Shown: positions 37,741-48,300, numbered from the stretch's first letter. The stretch: 64,000 nt of DNA from Shewanella japonica (GCF_002075795.1 NZ_CP020472.1:4706501-4770500), one strand, 5' to 3'. Notes: generated by a model from the sequence alone, not told the origin. Translations and numbers: made by a program.

Positions 37741-38565
37741 CTATTTATTACGACGACGTACAATGTACTTGTCGGTGAGCTTATTACTACGAGTTTTATA
37801 ACCCTTAGTTGGCACACCCCATGGACTCACTGGGTGACGTCCACCAGAAGTACGGCCTTCACCACCACCATGTGGATGGTCAACCGGGTTCATTGCAACA
37901 CCACGAACTGTAGGGCGTACGCCTCTCCAGCGTTTAGCACCTGCTTTACCTAACTGGCGTAGCATGTGCTCAGCGTTACCAACTTCACCGAATGTTGCAC
38001 GACAATCAACTGGTACTTTACGCATTTCGCCAGAGCGAAGACGTAGAGTTGCATATTGGTTATCACGAGCAACAACTTGAACATAAGCACCAGCTGAACG
38101 CGCGATTTGAGCACCTTTACCAGGCTTCATTTCTACTGCGTGCACAACACTACCCACTGGGATGTTGCGAAGCGGCATTGCGTTACCAGTTTTGATGTCT
38201 GCATCCAAACCAGATTGGATTGCGTCACCAGCTTGCATACCTTTAGCAGCAAGGATGTAACGACGCTCACCGTCTGCGTATAGTACTAACGCGATGTTAG
38301 CTGTACGGTTCGGATCATACTCAAGACGTTCGATTTTTGCAGGGATACCGTCTTTATTGCGTTTGAAGTCAATAATACGGTAATGCTGCTTGTGTCCACC
38401 ACCTACGTGACGAACAGTGATACGACCAGTATTGTTACGGCCACCACTTTTAGATTTCTTAGCCAACAGGCCTGCAAAAGGTTTCCCTTTATGCAAGTCG
38501 CTGTTCACCACTTTAACAACGTGGCGACGACCTGGAGAGGTTGGCTTACACTTAATAACTACCAT
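37741..38565 (-). CDS. rplB: Ribosomal protein L2
   Basis: 274-aa protein required for subunit association and peptidyl transfer. Start chosen at ATG 38565 (MVVIKCKPTSPGRRHVVKVV), which follows AAGGAG; the longer frame to 38616 adds non-family residues. The key C-terminal loop GVAMNPVDHPHGGGEGRT, with the conserved histidine, is present near residue 222-239. Confidence 0.97.
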   Translation of the reverse strand: MVVIKCKPTSPGRRHVVKVVNSDLHKGKPFAGLLAKKSKSGGRNNTGRITVRHVGGGHKQHYRIIDFKRNKDGIPAKIERLEYDPNRTANIALVLYADGERRYILAAKGMQAGDAIQSGLDADIKTGNAMPLRNIPVGSVVHAVEMKPGKGAQIARSAGAYVQVVARDNQYATLRLRSGEMRKVPVDCRATFGEVGNAEHMLRQLGKAGAKRWRGVRPTVRGVAMNPVDHPHGGGEGRTSGGRHPVSPWGVPTKGYKTRSNKLTDKYIVRRRNK

Positions 38566-38581
38566 GATAATTCTCCTTTGC

Positions 38582-38884
38582 TTACTCAGCGCCGCCAACG
38601 AAATCGATGTCAGCACCAGCAGCTAAAGTTACATAGGCTTTTTTCCAATCGCTACGACGACCAACACGGCCACCAGTGCGCTTAGTTTTACCTTTGTTTA
38701 CCAAAGTGCGGACACTATCAACTTCAACTTCAAAAAGCTTCGCTACAGCAGCTTTAATCTCTGCTTTAGTCGCATCGATTGCTACGCGGAAAACTACAGT
38801 GTTGTTTTTCTCAGCAAGCACAGTGCTCTTTTCAGAGATATGTGGAGCAAGAATAACTTTTAGCAAACGTTCTTCGGTGATCAT
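38582..38884 (-). CDS. rplW: Ribosomal protein L23
   Basis: 100-aa tunnel-exit protein, the main contact for trigger factor and SRP. It has LAPHISEKSTVLAEKNNTVV and NKGKTKRTGGRVGRRSDWKK. It overlaps the rplD stop by 4 bases (ATGA). Confidence 0.97.
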   Translation of the reverse strand: MITEERLLKVILAPHISEKSTVLAEKNNTVVFRVAIDATKAEIKAAVAKLFEVEVDSVRTLVNKGKTKRTGGRVGRRSDWKKAYVTLAAGADIDFVGGAE

Positions 38885-39486
38885 GCTAGCATCTCCTCGA
38901 TTTGCTTCACTGCATCAGCAGTAACAAGAACAGTGTTAAACGCGATTAGACTAACTGGGTCAAGACCCGCTACGTCACGTACGTCAACCTTGTATAAGTT
39001 GCGTGCTGCTAAGAATAAATTCTCATCAACATCTGCAGTAACAATTAGAACGTCTTCTAAGTTCATTTCTTTTAGTTTAGCTTTCAGCTCTTTAGTTTTA
39101 GGAGCTTCAACACCAAAAGATTCAACAACGACTAAACGCTCTTGACGTACCAATTCAGAAAGAATGCTTTTTAAAGCACCACGGTACATCTTTTTGTTAA
39201 CTTTTTGGCTGTGATCTTGAGTTTTAGCAGCGAATGTTACGCCACCGCCACGCCAGATCGGGCCTTTAACACTACCGGCACGAGCACGGCCAGTGCCTTT
39301 CTGGCGCCAAGGCTTTTTGCCTGAGCCAGTTACTTCCGCACGAGTCTGTTGAGCACGAGTGCCCTGACGCGCGTTTGCAGCGTAAGCTACAACTACCTGA
39401 TGAACCAATGCCTCGTTAAAGTCACGGCCGAAGGTAGTTTCGGAAACTTCAAGAGCGCTTTGCGCGTCTTTCAATACCAATTCCAT
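38881..39486 (-). CDS. rplD: Ribosomal protein L4
   Basis: 201-aa protein with a tunnel-lining loop (TRAEVTGSGKKPWRQKGTGRAR, about 48-70) that looks wild-type. In E. coli, L4 also represses its own S10 operon through the leader, by attenuation and by translation. A leader hairpin with U-tract upstream of rpsJ fits the same control here. Confidence 0.97.
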   Translation of the reverse strand: MELVLKDAQSALEVSETTFGRDFNEALVHQVVVAYAANARQGTRAQQTRAEVTGSGKKPWRQKGTGRARAGSVKGPIWRGGGVTFAAKTQDHSQKVNKKMYRGALKSILSELVRQERLVVVESFGVEAPKTKELKAKLKEMNLEDVLIVTADVDENLFLAARNLYKVDVRDVAGLDPVSLIAFNTVLVTADAVKQIEEMLA

Positions 39487-39502
39487 TACTATCTCCTCAG
39501 AC

Positions 39503-40141
39503 CTATGCTTTAACGGCTGGCTTGATAATCAAGTCACCATTGGTAGCGCCAGGAACAGCACCTTTTACCAATAACAAGTTACGCTCTGCATCTACACGTA
39601 CAACGTCTAGATTTTGAGTAGTGACTTGCTCGGCACCCATGTGGCCAGACATTTTCTTACCTTTGAAAACGCGACCAGGTGTCTGGTTTTGACCGATAGA
39701 ACCATTAGATCTATGAGCCAAAGAGTTACCATGTGTCATATCTTGAGCGTGGAAGTTCCAGCGTTTAATACCGCCTTGGAAGCCCTTACCTTTAGATTGA
39801 CCAGTAACATCAACTTTCGCTGTATCAGCAAAGATATCAACGTTAAGTTCAGCACCTACTTCAATGCCTTCACACTCACCATCTGCCAAACGCAATTCCC
39901 ATAAGCCACGACCAGCTTCTACGCCGCTCTTAGCAAAATGACCTGCTTCTGGTTTGGTGATGCGATTGGCTTTTTTGGTACCAGTAGTTACTTGAAGAGC
40001 ACGGTATCCGTCAGTTTCTAAAGTTTTCACTTGAGTAACACGGTTACCAGCAATTTCAATTACTGTTACAGGGATTGAAGCGCCATCTTCTGTGAAGATG
40101 CGAGTCATACCCACTTTACGACCAATAAGACCGATAGCCAT
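39503..40141 (-). CDS. rplC: Ribosomal protein L3
   Basis: 212-aa early-assembly protein reaching the peptidyl-transferase centre. It begins MAIGLIGRKVGMTRIFTEDG and has the central loop SLAHRSNGSIGQNQTPGRVF around residues 140-160, including the methylatable glutamine region. It is the second gene of the S10 operon. Confidence 0.97.
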   Translation of the reverse strand: MAIGLIGRKVGMTRIFTEDGASIPVTVIEIAGNRVTQVKTLETDGYRALQVTTGTKKANRITKPEAGHFAKSGVEAGRGLWELRLADGECEGIEVGAELNVDIFADTAKVDVTGQSKGKGFQGGIKRWNFHAQDMTHGNSLAHRSNGSIGQNQTPGRVFKGKKMSGHMGAEQVTTQNLDVVRVDAERNLLLVKGAVPGATNGDLIIKPAVKA

Positions 40142-40168
40142 CTTTCAAACCTCTTCTAAGGATCTCAA

Positions 40169-40480
40169 TTAACCTAAGCTAATTTGAACGTCGACACCAG
40201 CGGCAAGATCTAAACGCATTAATGCGTCTACAGTCTTTTCAGTTGGCTCTACGATGTCAACTAAGCGCTTGTGAGTACGAATTTCGTATTGGTCACGAGC
40301 GTCTTTGTTGACGTGCGGAGAAGTCAAAATGGTATAACGTTCTTTACGCGTAGGAAGTGGAATAGGACCACGAACCTGTGCGCCTGTACGCTTAGCAGTT
40401 TCAACGATTTCCGCTGTTGATTGATCGATCAGACGATGATCAAATCCTTTCAAGCGGATACGGATTCTTTGGTTCTGCAT
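40169..40480 (-). CDS. rpsJ: Ribosomal protein S10 / NusE
   Basis: 103-aa protein of the 30S head that also acts as NusE, pairing with NusB on boxA RNA in rRNA antitermination. It has RIRLKGFDHRLIDQSTAEIV and PTRKERYTILTSPHVNKDAR. It is the first gene of the S10 operon, 170 bases downstream of a strong promoter. Confidence 0.97.
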   Translation of the reverse strand: MQNQRIRIRLKGFDHRLIDQSTAEIVETAKRTGAQVRGPIPLPTRKERYTILTSPHVNKDARDQYEIRTHKRLVDIVEPTEKTVDALMRLDLAAGVDVQISLG

Positions 40481-40504
40481 TGACCAGAGCTCCTAAAATG
40501 CACA

Positions 40505-40584
40505 CATAAAAAATCACCCTCTAGCTTCTTCCCATTGGAAAAGCAGAGCGAGATGATTTAACCGTAGACTCCCAATCGGAGTCA
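40505..40584 (-). promoter_or_regulatory. S10-operon leader hairpins with attenuator-like U-tract (L4-responsive type)
   Basis: On the minus strand a hairpin GACTCC-GATT-GGGAGTC (40568-40584) is followed by a long hairpin (40511-40560). The long hairpin has outer arms AAATCA / TGATTT and an inner stem around TTTTCC-AAT-GGGAAG, and ends in TTTTTT. In E. coli the S10 leader has the same design: L4 binding makes RNA polymerase stop at the U-tract. The assignment rests on position and layout; the L4 site was not modelled. Confidence 0.65.
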
Positions 40585-40649
40585 ATTATGAAAATGAATA
40601 ACCCTTATGGTTAAACATTATATTACACTGTCTAGGACAGCGAAGGGGA

Positions 40650-40677
40650 ATTATACAGATATCAGATGAGAGATCAA
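40650..40677 (-). promoter_or_regulatory. S10 operon promoter
   Basis: Minus strand: -35 TTGATC (40672-40677), 16-bp spacer, -10 TATAAT (40650-40655), G/C-containing discriminator TCCCC. It gives an rpsJ leader of about 165 nt. Confidence 0.8.
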
Positions 40678-40763
40678 CCCCTTCGAACAAAAACTCTTCA
40701 ATCTAGTTAGTTTGTTCAAGGCGGTGGATTTTACACAGTTCAATTTAAAAAGCAACAGAAACA

Positions 40764-40789
40764 AAAAAGGAAGCCGAAGCTTCCTTTTT
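40764..40789 (-). terminator. Terminator after the first tuf gene (str operon end)
   Basis: Stem AAAAAGGAAGC / GCTTCCTTTTT with a CGAA loop, 22 bases after the tuf stop. It is duplicated, with its flanks, behind the second tuf gene (57487-57512). Confidence 0.9.
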
Positions 40790-40811
40790 AGTGTGTTAAC
40801 TAACTTCGCTA

Positions 40812-41996
40812 TTAAGCAACGATTTTAGCTACAACACCAGCACCAACTGTACGGCCACCTTCACGGATAGCGAAACGTAAACCGTCGTCCATCGCGATTG
40901 GGTAGATTAGAGTAACAACCATCTTGATGTTGTCACCTGGCATTACCATTTCTACGCCTTCTGGAAGCTCGATAGTACCAGTTACGTCAGTTGTACGGAA
41001 GTAGAACTGTGGACGGTAGCCTTTGAAGAATGGAGTGTGACGTCCGCCTTCTTCTTTGCTTAACACGTATACTTCTGATTCGAATGTAGTGTGAGGAGTG
41101 ATTGTACCTGGCTTAGCAAGTACTTGACCACGTTCAACTTCATCACGCTTAGTACCACGTAATAAAACACCACAGTTCTCACCTGCACGACCTTCGTCAA
41201 GCAGCTTACGGAACATTTCAACACCAGTACAAGTCGTTTTAGTCGTGTCTTTAACACCAACGATTTCTACTTCGTCACCTACAGTGATGATACCGCGCTC
41301 TACACGACCAGTAACAACTGTACCACGACCTGAAATTGAGAATACATCTTCAATAGGTAGTAGGAAAGGCTTATCGATGTCACGCTCTGGCTCTGGGATG
41401 TAAGTATCTAGAGCTTCAGCAAGTTCGATGATTTTTGGTTCCCAAGCTGCATCGCCTTCAAGCGCTTTAAGTGCAGAACCTTGGATAACTGGTAAGTCAT
41501 CACCTGGGAAGTCATATTCAGAAAGAAGTTCACGTACTTCCATTTCTACTAATTCAAGTAGCTCTTCATCATCAACCATGTCACATTTGTTCATGAATAC
41601 GATAACGAAAGGTACACCAACCTGACGTGAAAGTAGGATGTGCTCACGAGTCTGTGGCATTGGGCCATCAGTTGCTGCTACTACTAAGATAGCGCCGTCC
41701 ATTTGTGCAGCACCAGTAATCATGTTTTTAACATAATCGGCGTGACCAGGACAATCTACGTGTGCGTAGTGACGTGTAGGCGTGTCATATTCGATGTGAG
41801 AAGTATTAATTGTAATACCACGCTCACGCTCTTCTGGAGCGTTATCGATTTGTGCGAAATCTTTAGTCTCACCGCCGTATGCTTTCGTCAATACTGCTGA
41901 GATAGCTGCTGTTAGAGTAGTTTTACCATGGTCAACGTGACCAATTGTACCCACGTTTACGTGTGGTTTACTACGTTCAAATTTTTCTTTAGCCAC
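40812..41996 (-). CDS. tufA: Elongation factor Tu (copy A, str operon)
   Basis: 394-aa GTPase that delivers aminoacyl-tRNA to the ribosome. The P-loop is GHVDHGKT (about 18-25), DCPGHADYV is the switch II region, and NKCD is present. This copy starts with GTG (41994-41996), the other tuf copy with ATG. The proteins are identical, and by eye the genes differ only at the start codon and two silent sites (around 41696 and 41714). Last gene of rpsL-rpsG-fusA-tuf, 66 bases after fusA. The near identity points to ongoing gene conversion. Confidence 0.98.
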   Translation of the reverse strand: MAKEKFERSKPHVNVGTIGHVDHGKTTLTAAISAVLTKAYGGETKDFAQIDNAPEERERGITINTSHIEYDTPTRHYAHVDCPGHADYVKNMITGAAQMDGAILVVAATDGPMPQTREHILLSRQVGVPFVIVFMNKCDMVDDEELLELVEMEVRELLSEYDFPGDDLPVIQGSALKALEGDAAWEPKIIELAEALDTYIPEPERDIDKPFLLPIEDVFSISGRGTVVTGRVERGIITVGDEVEIVGVKDTTKTTCTGVEMFRKLLDEGRAGENCGVLLRGTKRDEVERGQVLAKPGTITPHTTFESEVYVLSKEEGGRHTPFFKGYRPQFYFRTTDVTGTIELPEGVEMVMPGDNIKMVVTLIYPIAMDDGLRFAIREGGRTVGAGVVAKIVA

Positions 41997-42062
41997 GATA
42001 TATTCCTTTCTTTTCAGAAGTGCTCGATTACGAGCTATATAACATTAGTTAAACACCTAAAA

Positions 42063-44159
42063 TTAGGTGCGTGATTCAATTATCGCATTTGCAATGTTTG
42101 ATGGTGCATCAGCGTACTTAGCAAACTCCATTGAGTATGAAGCACGCCCCTGAGTTGCACTACGCAAGTCAGTTGCATAACCAAACATTTCTGATAGTGG
42201 AACCGTTGCATGAATGATTTTAACACCACCCAAGCCATCGTCCATTCCATCAATAACACCACGACGTCGGTTTAAGTCACCTACTACATCGCCCATATTA
42301 CTTTCAGGAGTGGTAATTTCCACTTTCATTGTTGGTTCTAGTAACACAGGGCTTGCTTCAAGCGCACCCTTTTTAAAGCCCATTGAACCAGCTATTTTGA
42401 AAGCCATTTCATTCGAGTCCACATCATGATATGAACCATCAAATAAAGTCACTTTCACATCGAGCATAGGATAACCGGCTAAAACACCGTTTTTCATTTG
42501 CTCTTGAATACCTTTGTCTACTGATGGGATGAATTCACGAGGAACTGCACCACCAACAATTTCATTGACAAATTCATAGCCTGCACCGTCTTCTAACGGT
42601 TCAATCTTCAGCCATACGTGACCATATTGACCACGCCCGCCTGATTGACGTACGAACTTACCTTCAACTTCTACTGATGAGCGAATCGTTTCACGATAGG
42701 CAACCTGAGGTTTACCTACGTTACACTCGACATTAAATTCGCGACGCATACGGTCAACAATAATATCTAAATGTAATTCACCCATGCCAGAAATCAATGT
42801 TTGAGCTGACTCTTCATCAGTTTCCACTCTAAAAGAAGGATCTTCTGCAGCTAGCTTTTGTAGTGCAATCCCCATTTTATCTTGGTCTGCTTTAGAGCGA
42901 GGCTCAACGGCAATGGTAATAACAGGTTCTGGAAACTCCATTCGCTCTAGAATCACTTTGTGATCGTTTGCGCAAAGAGTATCGCCAGTTGTTACTTCTT
43001 TTAGACCAATCGCCGCTGCAATATCACCTGCACGAACTTCTTTAAGCTCAGTACGGTCATTTGCATGCATTTGTACAATCCGTCCAACACGTTCACGTTT
43101 CTGTTTAACAGAATTATAAACCGCTGCACCCGACTCTAGTACGCCTGAATATACACGGATAAAGGTCAAAGTTCCAACAAATGGGTCAGTCGCAATTTTA
43201 AACGCTAATGCAGCAAATGGTGCGTTATCGTCTGATGGGCGCTCTACTTCATTTTCGTTCTCGTCAACACCCTTAATAGCAGGCACTTCGATAGGAGCAG
43301 GAAGGTAGTCAACAACCGCATCCAAAACCGCTTGAACACCTTTGTTCTTAAATGCAGAACCACAAGTTGCTAATACGATTTCGTTGTTAATTGTGCGCTG
43401 ACGTAATGCTTGCTTAATATCTGCTTCTGGTAATGTGCCTTCTTCAAGGTACTTTTCCATCAGTTCATCAGATGCTTCAGCAGCACTTTCCACTAGATAC
43501 TCATGCATCTCTTCAGCCTTAGCTAAAAGATCTGCGGGAATTTCTTCATAAGTGAAAGTGGTTCCTTGATCTTCTTCAGACCAGTTAATCGCTTTCATCT
43601 TAATTAAATCAATAACCCCTTTGAAGTCCTCTTCTGCGCCAATATTCAATTGAATTGGAACACAAGTAGCACCTAAGCGATTACGGATTTGGTCGATAAC
43701 ACTATCAAAGTCAGCACCTGCACGGTCCATCTTATTGACGAACACCATACGAGGTACTTCATACTTGTTGGCTTGACGCCATACAGTCTCTGATTGAGGC
43801 TCTACGCCTGATGAACCGCAGAAAACAACTACAGCGCCATCTAGTACACGTAATGAACGCTCAACCTCAATAGTGAAGTCGACGTGACCAGGGGTATCGA
43901 TGATATTAATACGATGTTCAGTGAATTGAGCTTCCATACCACGCCAAAAGGTCGTTACTGCAGCAGAAGTGATAGTAATACCACGTTCTTGCTCCTGTAC
44001 CATCCAATCTGTCGTAGCAGCGCCGTCATGCACCTCACCGATTTTATGAGACAAACCGGTATAGAACAGAACACGTTCTGTTGTGGTAGTTTTACCTGCA
44101 TCCACATGAGCAACAATACCAATATTACGGTAACGCTCAATTGGGGTTGTACGAGCCAC
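42063..44159 (-). CDS. fusA: Elongation factor G
   Basis: 698-aa translocase GTPase. The G domain has AHVDAGKTTTTERVL (about 17-31), DTPGHVDF and NKMD. Domains II-V follow, with the domain IV loop region GGAVPREFIPSVDKGIQEQM. It is the classical translation-factor EF-G1 of the str operon, not a stand-alone paralog. Confidence 0.98.
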   Translation of the reverse strand: MARTTPIERYRNIGIVAHVDAGKTTTTERVLFYTGLSHKIGEVHDGAATTDWMVQEQERGITITSAAVTTFWRGMEAQFTEHRINIIDTPGHVDFTIEVERSLRVLDGAVVVFCGSSGVEPQSETVWRQANKYEVPRMVFVNKMDRAGADFDSVIDQIRNRLGATCVPIQLNIGAEEDFKGVIDLIKMKAINWSEEDQGTTFTYEEIPADLLAKAEEMHEYLVESAAEASDELMEKYLEEGTLPEADIKQALRQRTINNEIVLATCGSAFKNKGVQAVLDAVVDYLPAPIEVPAIKGVDENENEVERPSDDNAPFAALAFKIATDPFVGTLTFIRVYSGVLESGAAVYNSVKQKRERVGRIVQMHANDRTELKEVRAGDIAAAIGLKEVTTGDTLCANDHKVILERMEFPEPVITIAVEPRSKADQDKMGIALQKLAAEDPSFRVETDEESAQTLISGMGELHLDIIVDRMRREFNVECNVGKPQVAYRETIRSSVEVEGKFVRQSGGRGQYGHVWLKIEPLEDGAGYEFVNEIVGGAVPREFIPSVDKGIQEQMKNGVLAGYPMLDVKVTLFDGSYHDVDSNEMAFKIAGSMGFKKGALEASPVLLEPTMKVEITTPESNMGDVVGDLNRRRGVIDGMDDGLGGVKIIHATVPLSEMFGYATDLRSATQGRASYSMEFAKYADAPSNIANAIIESRT

Positions 44160-44210
44160 TATTTATACCCTCTCAACTAAAGTTATCACTTTAGAAAATA
44201 TCAACAATAT

Positions 44211-44232
44211 GGAGCGGGCTAATGCCCGCTCC
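44211..44232 (-). repeat. Perfect 9-bp hairpin between rpsG and fusA
   Basis: GGAGCGGGC-TAAT-GCCCGCTCC, placed 6 bases after the rpsG stop. No U-tract follows on the minus strand, so it is not an obvious terminator. It could stabilise the upstream mRNA or tune fusA expression. Confidence 0.6.
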
Positions 44233-44238
44233 ATCAAA

Positions 44239-44709
44239 TTACCAACGGTAATGAGCAAAGGCTTTGTTAGCTTCAGCCATGCGATGCACGTCTTCACGCT
44301 TCTTAACAGCAGTACCTTTGTTTTCAGATGCATCTAGCATTTCACCTGCTAGACGTAGAGCCATAGATTTTTCACCACGCTTGCGAGCAGCTTCAACTAA
44401 CCAGCGCATCGCTAGTGCGTTACGACGCACTGGACGAACTTCACATGGTACTTGATAAGTAGAACCACCAACACGACGAGATTTAACCTCGACTGAAGGG
44501 CGAACATTATCAAGAGCTGCTTCAAGGATAGTTAGATGATCTTCGCTTTTCTTTTCAGCGACAACATCTAATGCCTTGTAGATAATTTTTTCAGCAGTTG
44601 ACTTTTTACCGTCAACCATAATGACGTTGATGAACTTAGCCAGCAACTCACTTTTAAACTTTGGATCTGGTAGGATTTTACGTTGTCCTACAACGCGACG
44701 TCTTGGCAT
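44239..44709 (-). CDS. rpsG: Ribosomal protein S7
   Basis: 156-aa head-assembly initiator and, in E. coli, the feedback repressor of the str operon. It begins MPRRRVVGQRKILPDPKFKS and has PSVEVKSRRVGGSTYQVPCE and KREDVHRMAEANKAFAHYRW at the end. It lies 77 bases after rpsL. Confidence 0.97.
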   Translation of the reverse strand: MPRRRVVGQRKILPDPKFKSELLAKFINVIMVDGKKSTAEKIIYKALDVVAEKKSEDHLTILEAALDNVRPSVEVKSRRVGGSTYQVPCEVRPVRRNALAMRWLVEAARKRGEKSMALRLAGEMLDASENKGTAVKKREDVHRMAEANKAFAHYRW

Positions 44710-44786
44710 AACAATTCTCCGTATGCTTCAGGTATTTCCAAAACTGGAATATTTTTAACTAGCTTGGCCTTACTTAAACGGACAAG

Positions 44787-45161
44787 TTATGACTTAGGAC
44801 GCTTAGCACCGTACTTAGAACGGCCTTGGCGACGAGCACTAACGCCAGCACAATCTAATGCACCGCGGATAGTGTGGTAACGCACACCCGGTAAGTCTTT
44901 AACACGACCGCCACGGATTAGAATTACACTATGTTCCTGCAAGTTGTGACCTTCACCACCGATGTACGAAGTAACTTCGAAACCGTTAGTTAAGCGAACA
45001 CGTGCTACTTTACGTAGAGCAGAGTTAGGTTTTTTAGGTGTTGTAGTGTACACACGAGTACAAACACCACGTTTTTGTGGACACGCATTTAACGCTGGCA
45101 CATTAGTCTTTTCGACTTTTGGCGAGCGTGGCTTACGTACCAACTGGTTTACAGTTGCCAT
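44787..45161 (-). CDS. rpsL: Ribosomal protein S12
   Basis: 124-aa decoding-centre protein. The streptomycin-contact lysines Lys43 (TTPKKPNSA) and Lys88 (GRVKDLPG) are the wild-type residues, so this gene predicts a streptomycin-sensitive ribosome. Asp89, the methylthiolation site, is present. It is the first gene of the str operon, about 75 bases after its promoter. Confidence 0.98.
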   Translation of the reverse strand: MATVNQLVRKPRSPKVEKTNVPALNACPQKRGVCTRVYTTTPKKPNSALRKVARVRLTNGFEVTSYIGGEGHNLQEHSVILIRGGRVKDLPGVRYHTIRGALDCAGVSARRQGRSKYGAKRPKS

Positions 45162-45236
45162 GAATAGCTCCGTTCAGTTGAATAATCTCAACAATTTTGT
45201 GTGAAAAATCTATATCCCACTATGATGGGACGCGAA

Positions 45237-45265
45237 AGTTTAGAAAGGTATTGGCCAACTGTCAA
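45237..45265 (-). promoter_or_regulatory. str operon promoter
   Basis: Minus strand: consensus -35 TTGACA (45260-45265), 17-bp spacer, -10 TAAACT (45237-45242) and discriminator TTCGCG. It lies between the rpoC terminator and rpsL. Confidence 0.75.
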
Positions 45266-45296
45266 GAAATAGACAACTTTTCGTGCAATTCCCAAT

Positions 45297-45323
45297 AAAA
45301 AAGGCGCCAAAGGCGCCTTTTTT
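45297..45323 (-). terminator. Terminator of the rpoBC transcript
   Basis: Stem AAAAAAGGCGCC / GGCGCCTTTTTT with an AAA loop, 16 bases after the rpoC stop. Confidence 0.92.
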
Positions 45324-45339
45324 TAACATAACATTTACT

Positions 45340-48300
45340 TTAGTCGGCACTTCCGGCCAAGTTAAGTAAGTCAGCTAAGTTCTTCTCTGCTTCACTTGCA
45401 GTGATAACCGGTGCTTCTACACCTTCATCTTTAACATTAGCACGCGCTTCGTTACGAGCATTGTGATATGCATAACCTGTACCTGCAGGGATTAGACGAC
45501 CAACGATTACGTTTTCTTTCAGACCACGCAATTGGTCACTCTTACCACCTACAGCAGCTTCTGTAAGTACACGAGTCGTTTCTTGGAACGATGCCGCTGA
45601 GATGAACGATTCAGTAGCCAAAGAAGCTTTGGTAATACCTAGTAATTCACGCTCAAACTTCGCAGGTGCTTTACCTTGAGCTTCAAGCTCACGGTTAGCA
45701 ATCTTCACGCGAGATACTTCAGCTTGTTCACCGACTAAGAAGTTCGAATCACCTGCATCAGTGATTAGACACTTACGAAGCATTTGGCGAATGATAACCT
45801 CAATGTGCTTATCATTGATTTTTACACCCTGTAGACGGTAAACGTCTTGGACTTCATCAACAATATAGTTAGCAACATGATGGATACCACGTAAACGTAG
45901 GATATCGTGTGCAGCTTCTGGGCCGTCAGCGATAACTTCACCACGTTCAACTTTTTCACCTTCGAACACGTTAAGGTTACGCCATTTAGGGATCATTTCT
46001 TCGTAATGATCACCGCCATCAGCTGGGCTGATAACTAAACGAACCTTACCTTTAGTCTCTTTACCAAACGAGATGGTACCTGAGATTTCAGCAAGAATAG
46101 CGGGTTCTTTAGGCTTACGTGCTTCGAATAAGTCAGCAACTCGTGGCAGACCACCGGTAATATCGCGAGTTTTAGACGATTCTTGAGGAATACGTGCTAA
46201 AGCATCACCAACATTAATTTGCGCATTATCGTCTTTAGAAACAATCGCATTACCCGGTAAGAAGTATTGCGCTGGTACGTCTGTACCAGGGATCATAAGA
46301 TCGTTACCCGCCGCGTCGATTAGACGGATAGCAGGACGCATTTCTTTACCAGCGGTAGGACGTGCACCAGCATCAATAACAACAACAGAAGATAGACCGG
46401 TTAAATCGTCTGTTTGACGCGTCATAGTAACGCCTTCAATCATATCAACGAATTTAACACTACCAGCAACTTCAGAGATAATAGGATGCGTATGTGGATC
46501 CCAGTTAGCAATGATAGCGCCAGAAGTTACTTCTGAATCTTCAAGTTGTTCTAATACGGTACCGTAAGGAACACGATAGCGTTCTTTCTCACGACCTAAC
46601 TCATCGATAACCGCAATTTCAGATGAACGCGATACGATAACCAGTTTATCATCGATACTCTTAACGTATTTCGCGTTATGAAGTTTCAATGTACCGTTAT
46701 TCTTAACTTGTACGTTGTTTTCTGCAGAGTCACGAGATGCAGCACCACCAATGTGGAAAGTACGCATCGTAAGCTGTGTACCTGGCTCACCAATCGACTG
46801 AGCAGCAACAACACCAATCGCTTCACCGTGGTTAATAATATGACCACGTGCTAAATCACGACCGTAACAAGCAGCACAAACACCAAAGTCTGTGTCACAA
46901 GAAATTACTGAACGAACAATAACTTCATCAACACTGTGCTCTTCTAGAAGATCACACCATGACTCGTCTAGTAATGTGTTACGTGGCGCAAGTACTTTTT
47001 CAGTACCAGGTTCTAATACATCAACAGCGACAACACGACCTAGAACACGTTCACGAAGCGGCTCTTTAACATCACCACCTTCAATCAACGGCTTCATGGT
47101 CAAGCCTTCTTCTGTTCCACAGTCATCTTCAATAACAACTAAATCTTGTGCAACGTCAACAAGACGACGAGTTAGATAACCCGAGTTAGCTGTTTTCAGT
47201 GCGGTATCGGCAAGACCTTTACGCGCACCGTGAGTAGAGATGAAGTATTGTGATACGTTCAAACCTTCACGGAAGTTCGCAGTAATTGGGGTTTCGATGA
47301 TTGAGCCATCTGGCTTAGCCATCAGACCACGCATACCAGCTAACTGACGAATCTGTGCAGCACTACCACGAGCGCCCGAGTCAGCCATCATATAGATGCT
47401 GTTAAACGAATCTTGCTCTTCTTCTTCACCATCACGATTAATAACAACTTCTTTTTTCAAGTTGTCCATCATCGCTTTAGAGATCTTATCGTTGGTGCTT
47501 GCCCAAATATCGATAACTTTGTTGTAGCGCTCACCAGCTGTTACAAGACCTGATTGGAACTGCTCTTGAATTTCAAGCACTTCACGTTCAGCTTCTTCAA
47601 CTAAGGTATATTTCTCGTCCGGAATAACCATATCGTTGATACCAACAGAGGCACCAGAGATAGTTGCGTAACGGAAACTGGTATACATTAATTGGTCAGC
47701 AAAGATAACAGTATCTTTTAGACCTAATGCACGGTAACAAGTGTTCAGCAATTTAGAGATTTGCTTCTTACCCATGTTTTGGTTTACCAAATCAAATGGT
47801 AATCCTTCAGGTAAGATTTGCGATAACAACGCACGACCAACTGTAGTATCTACAATCTTACGTGTTTGTACTTTCTCGCCATTAGCGTCAATTGATGTTT
47901 CGATTAAGCGAACTTTTACACGTGCATGCAATTCTGCTGCACCTGTTGCATATGCTTTTTCTACTTCATCAACAGACATGAATGTCATGCCTTCACCGCG
48001 ACCGTTAACACATTCACGGCTGGTGTAGTAAAGACCTAGTACCACGTCTTGAGAAGGCGTGATTACTGGCTCACCGTTAGCAGGAGAAAGAATGTTGTTG
48101 GTCGACATCATTAACGAACGAGCTTCTAATTGAGCTTCAAGCGTTAACGGCACGTGCACAGCCATTTGGTCACCATCGAAGTCGGCGTTATATGCCGCAC
48201 ATACTAATGGATGCAATTGGATTGCTTTACCTTCAATAAGAACTGGTTCAAATGCTTGAATACCAAGTCTATGAAGTGTTGGTGCACGGTTAAGCATGAC

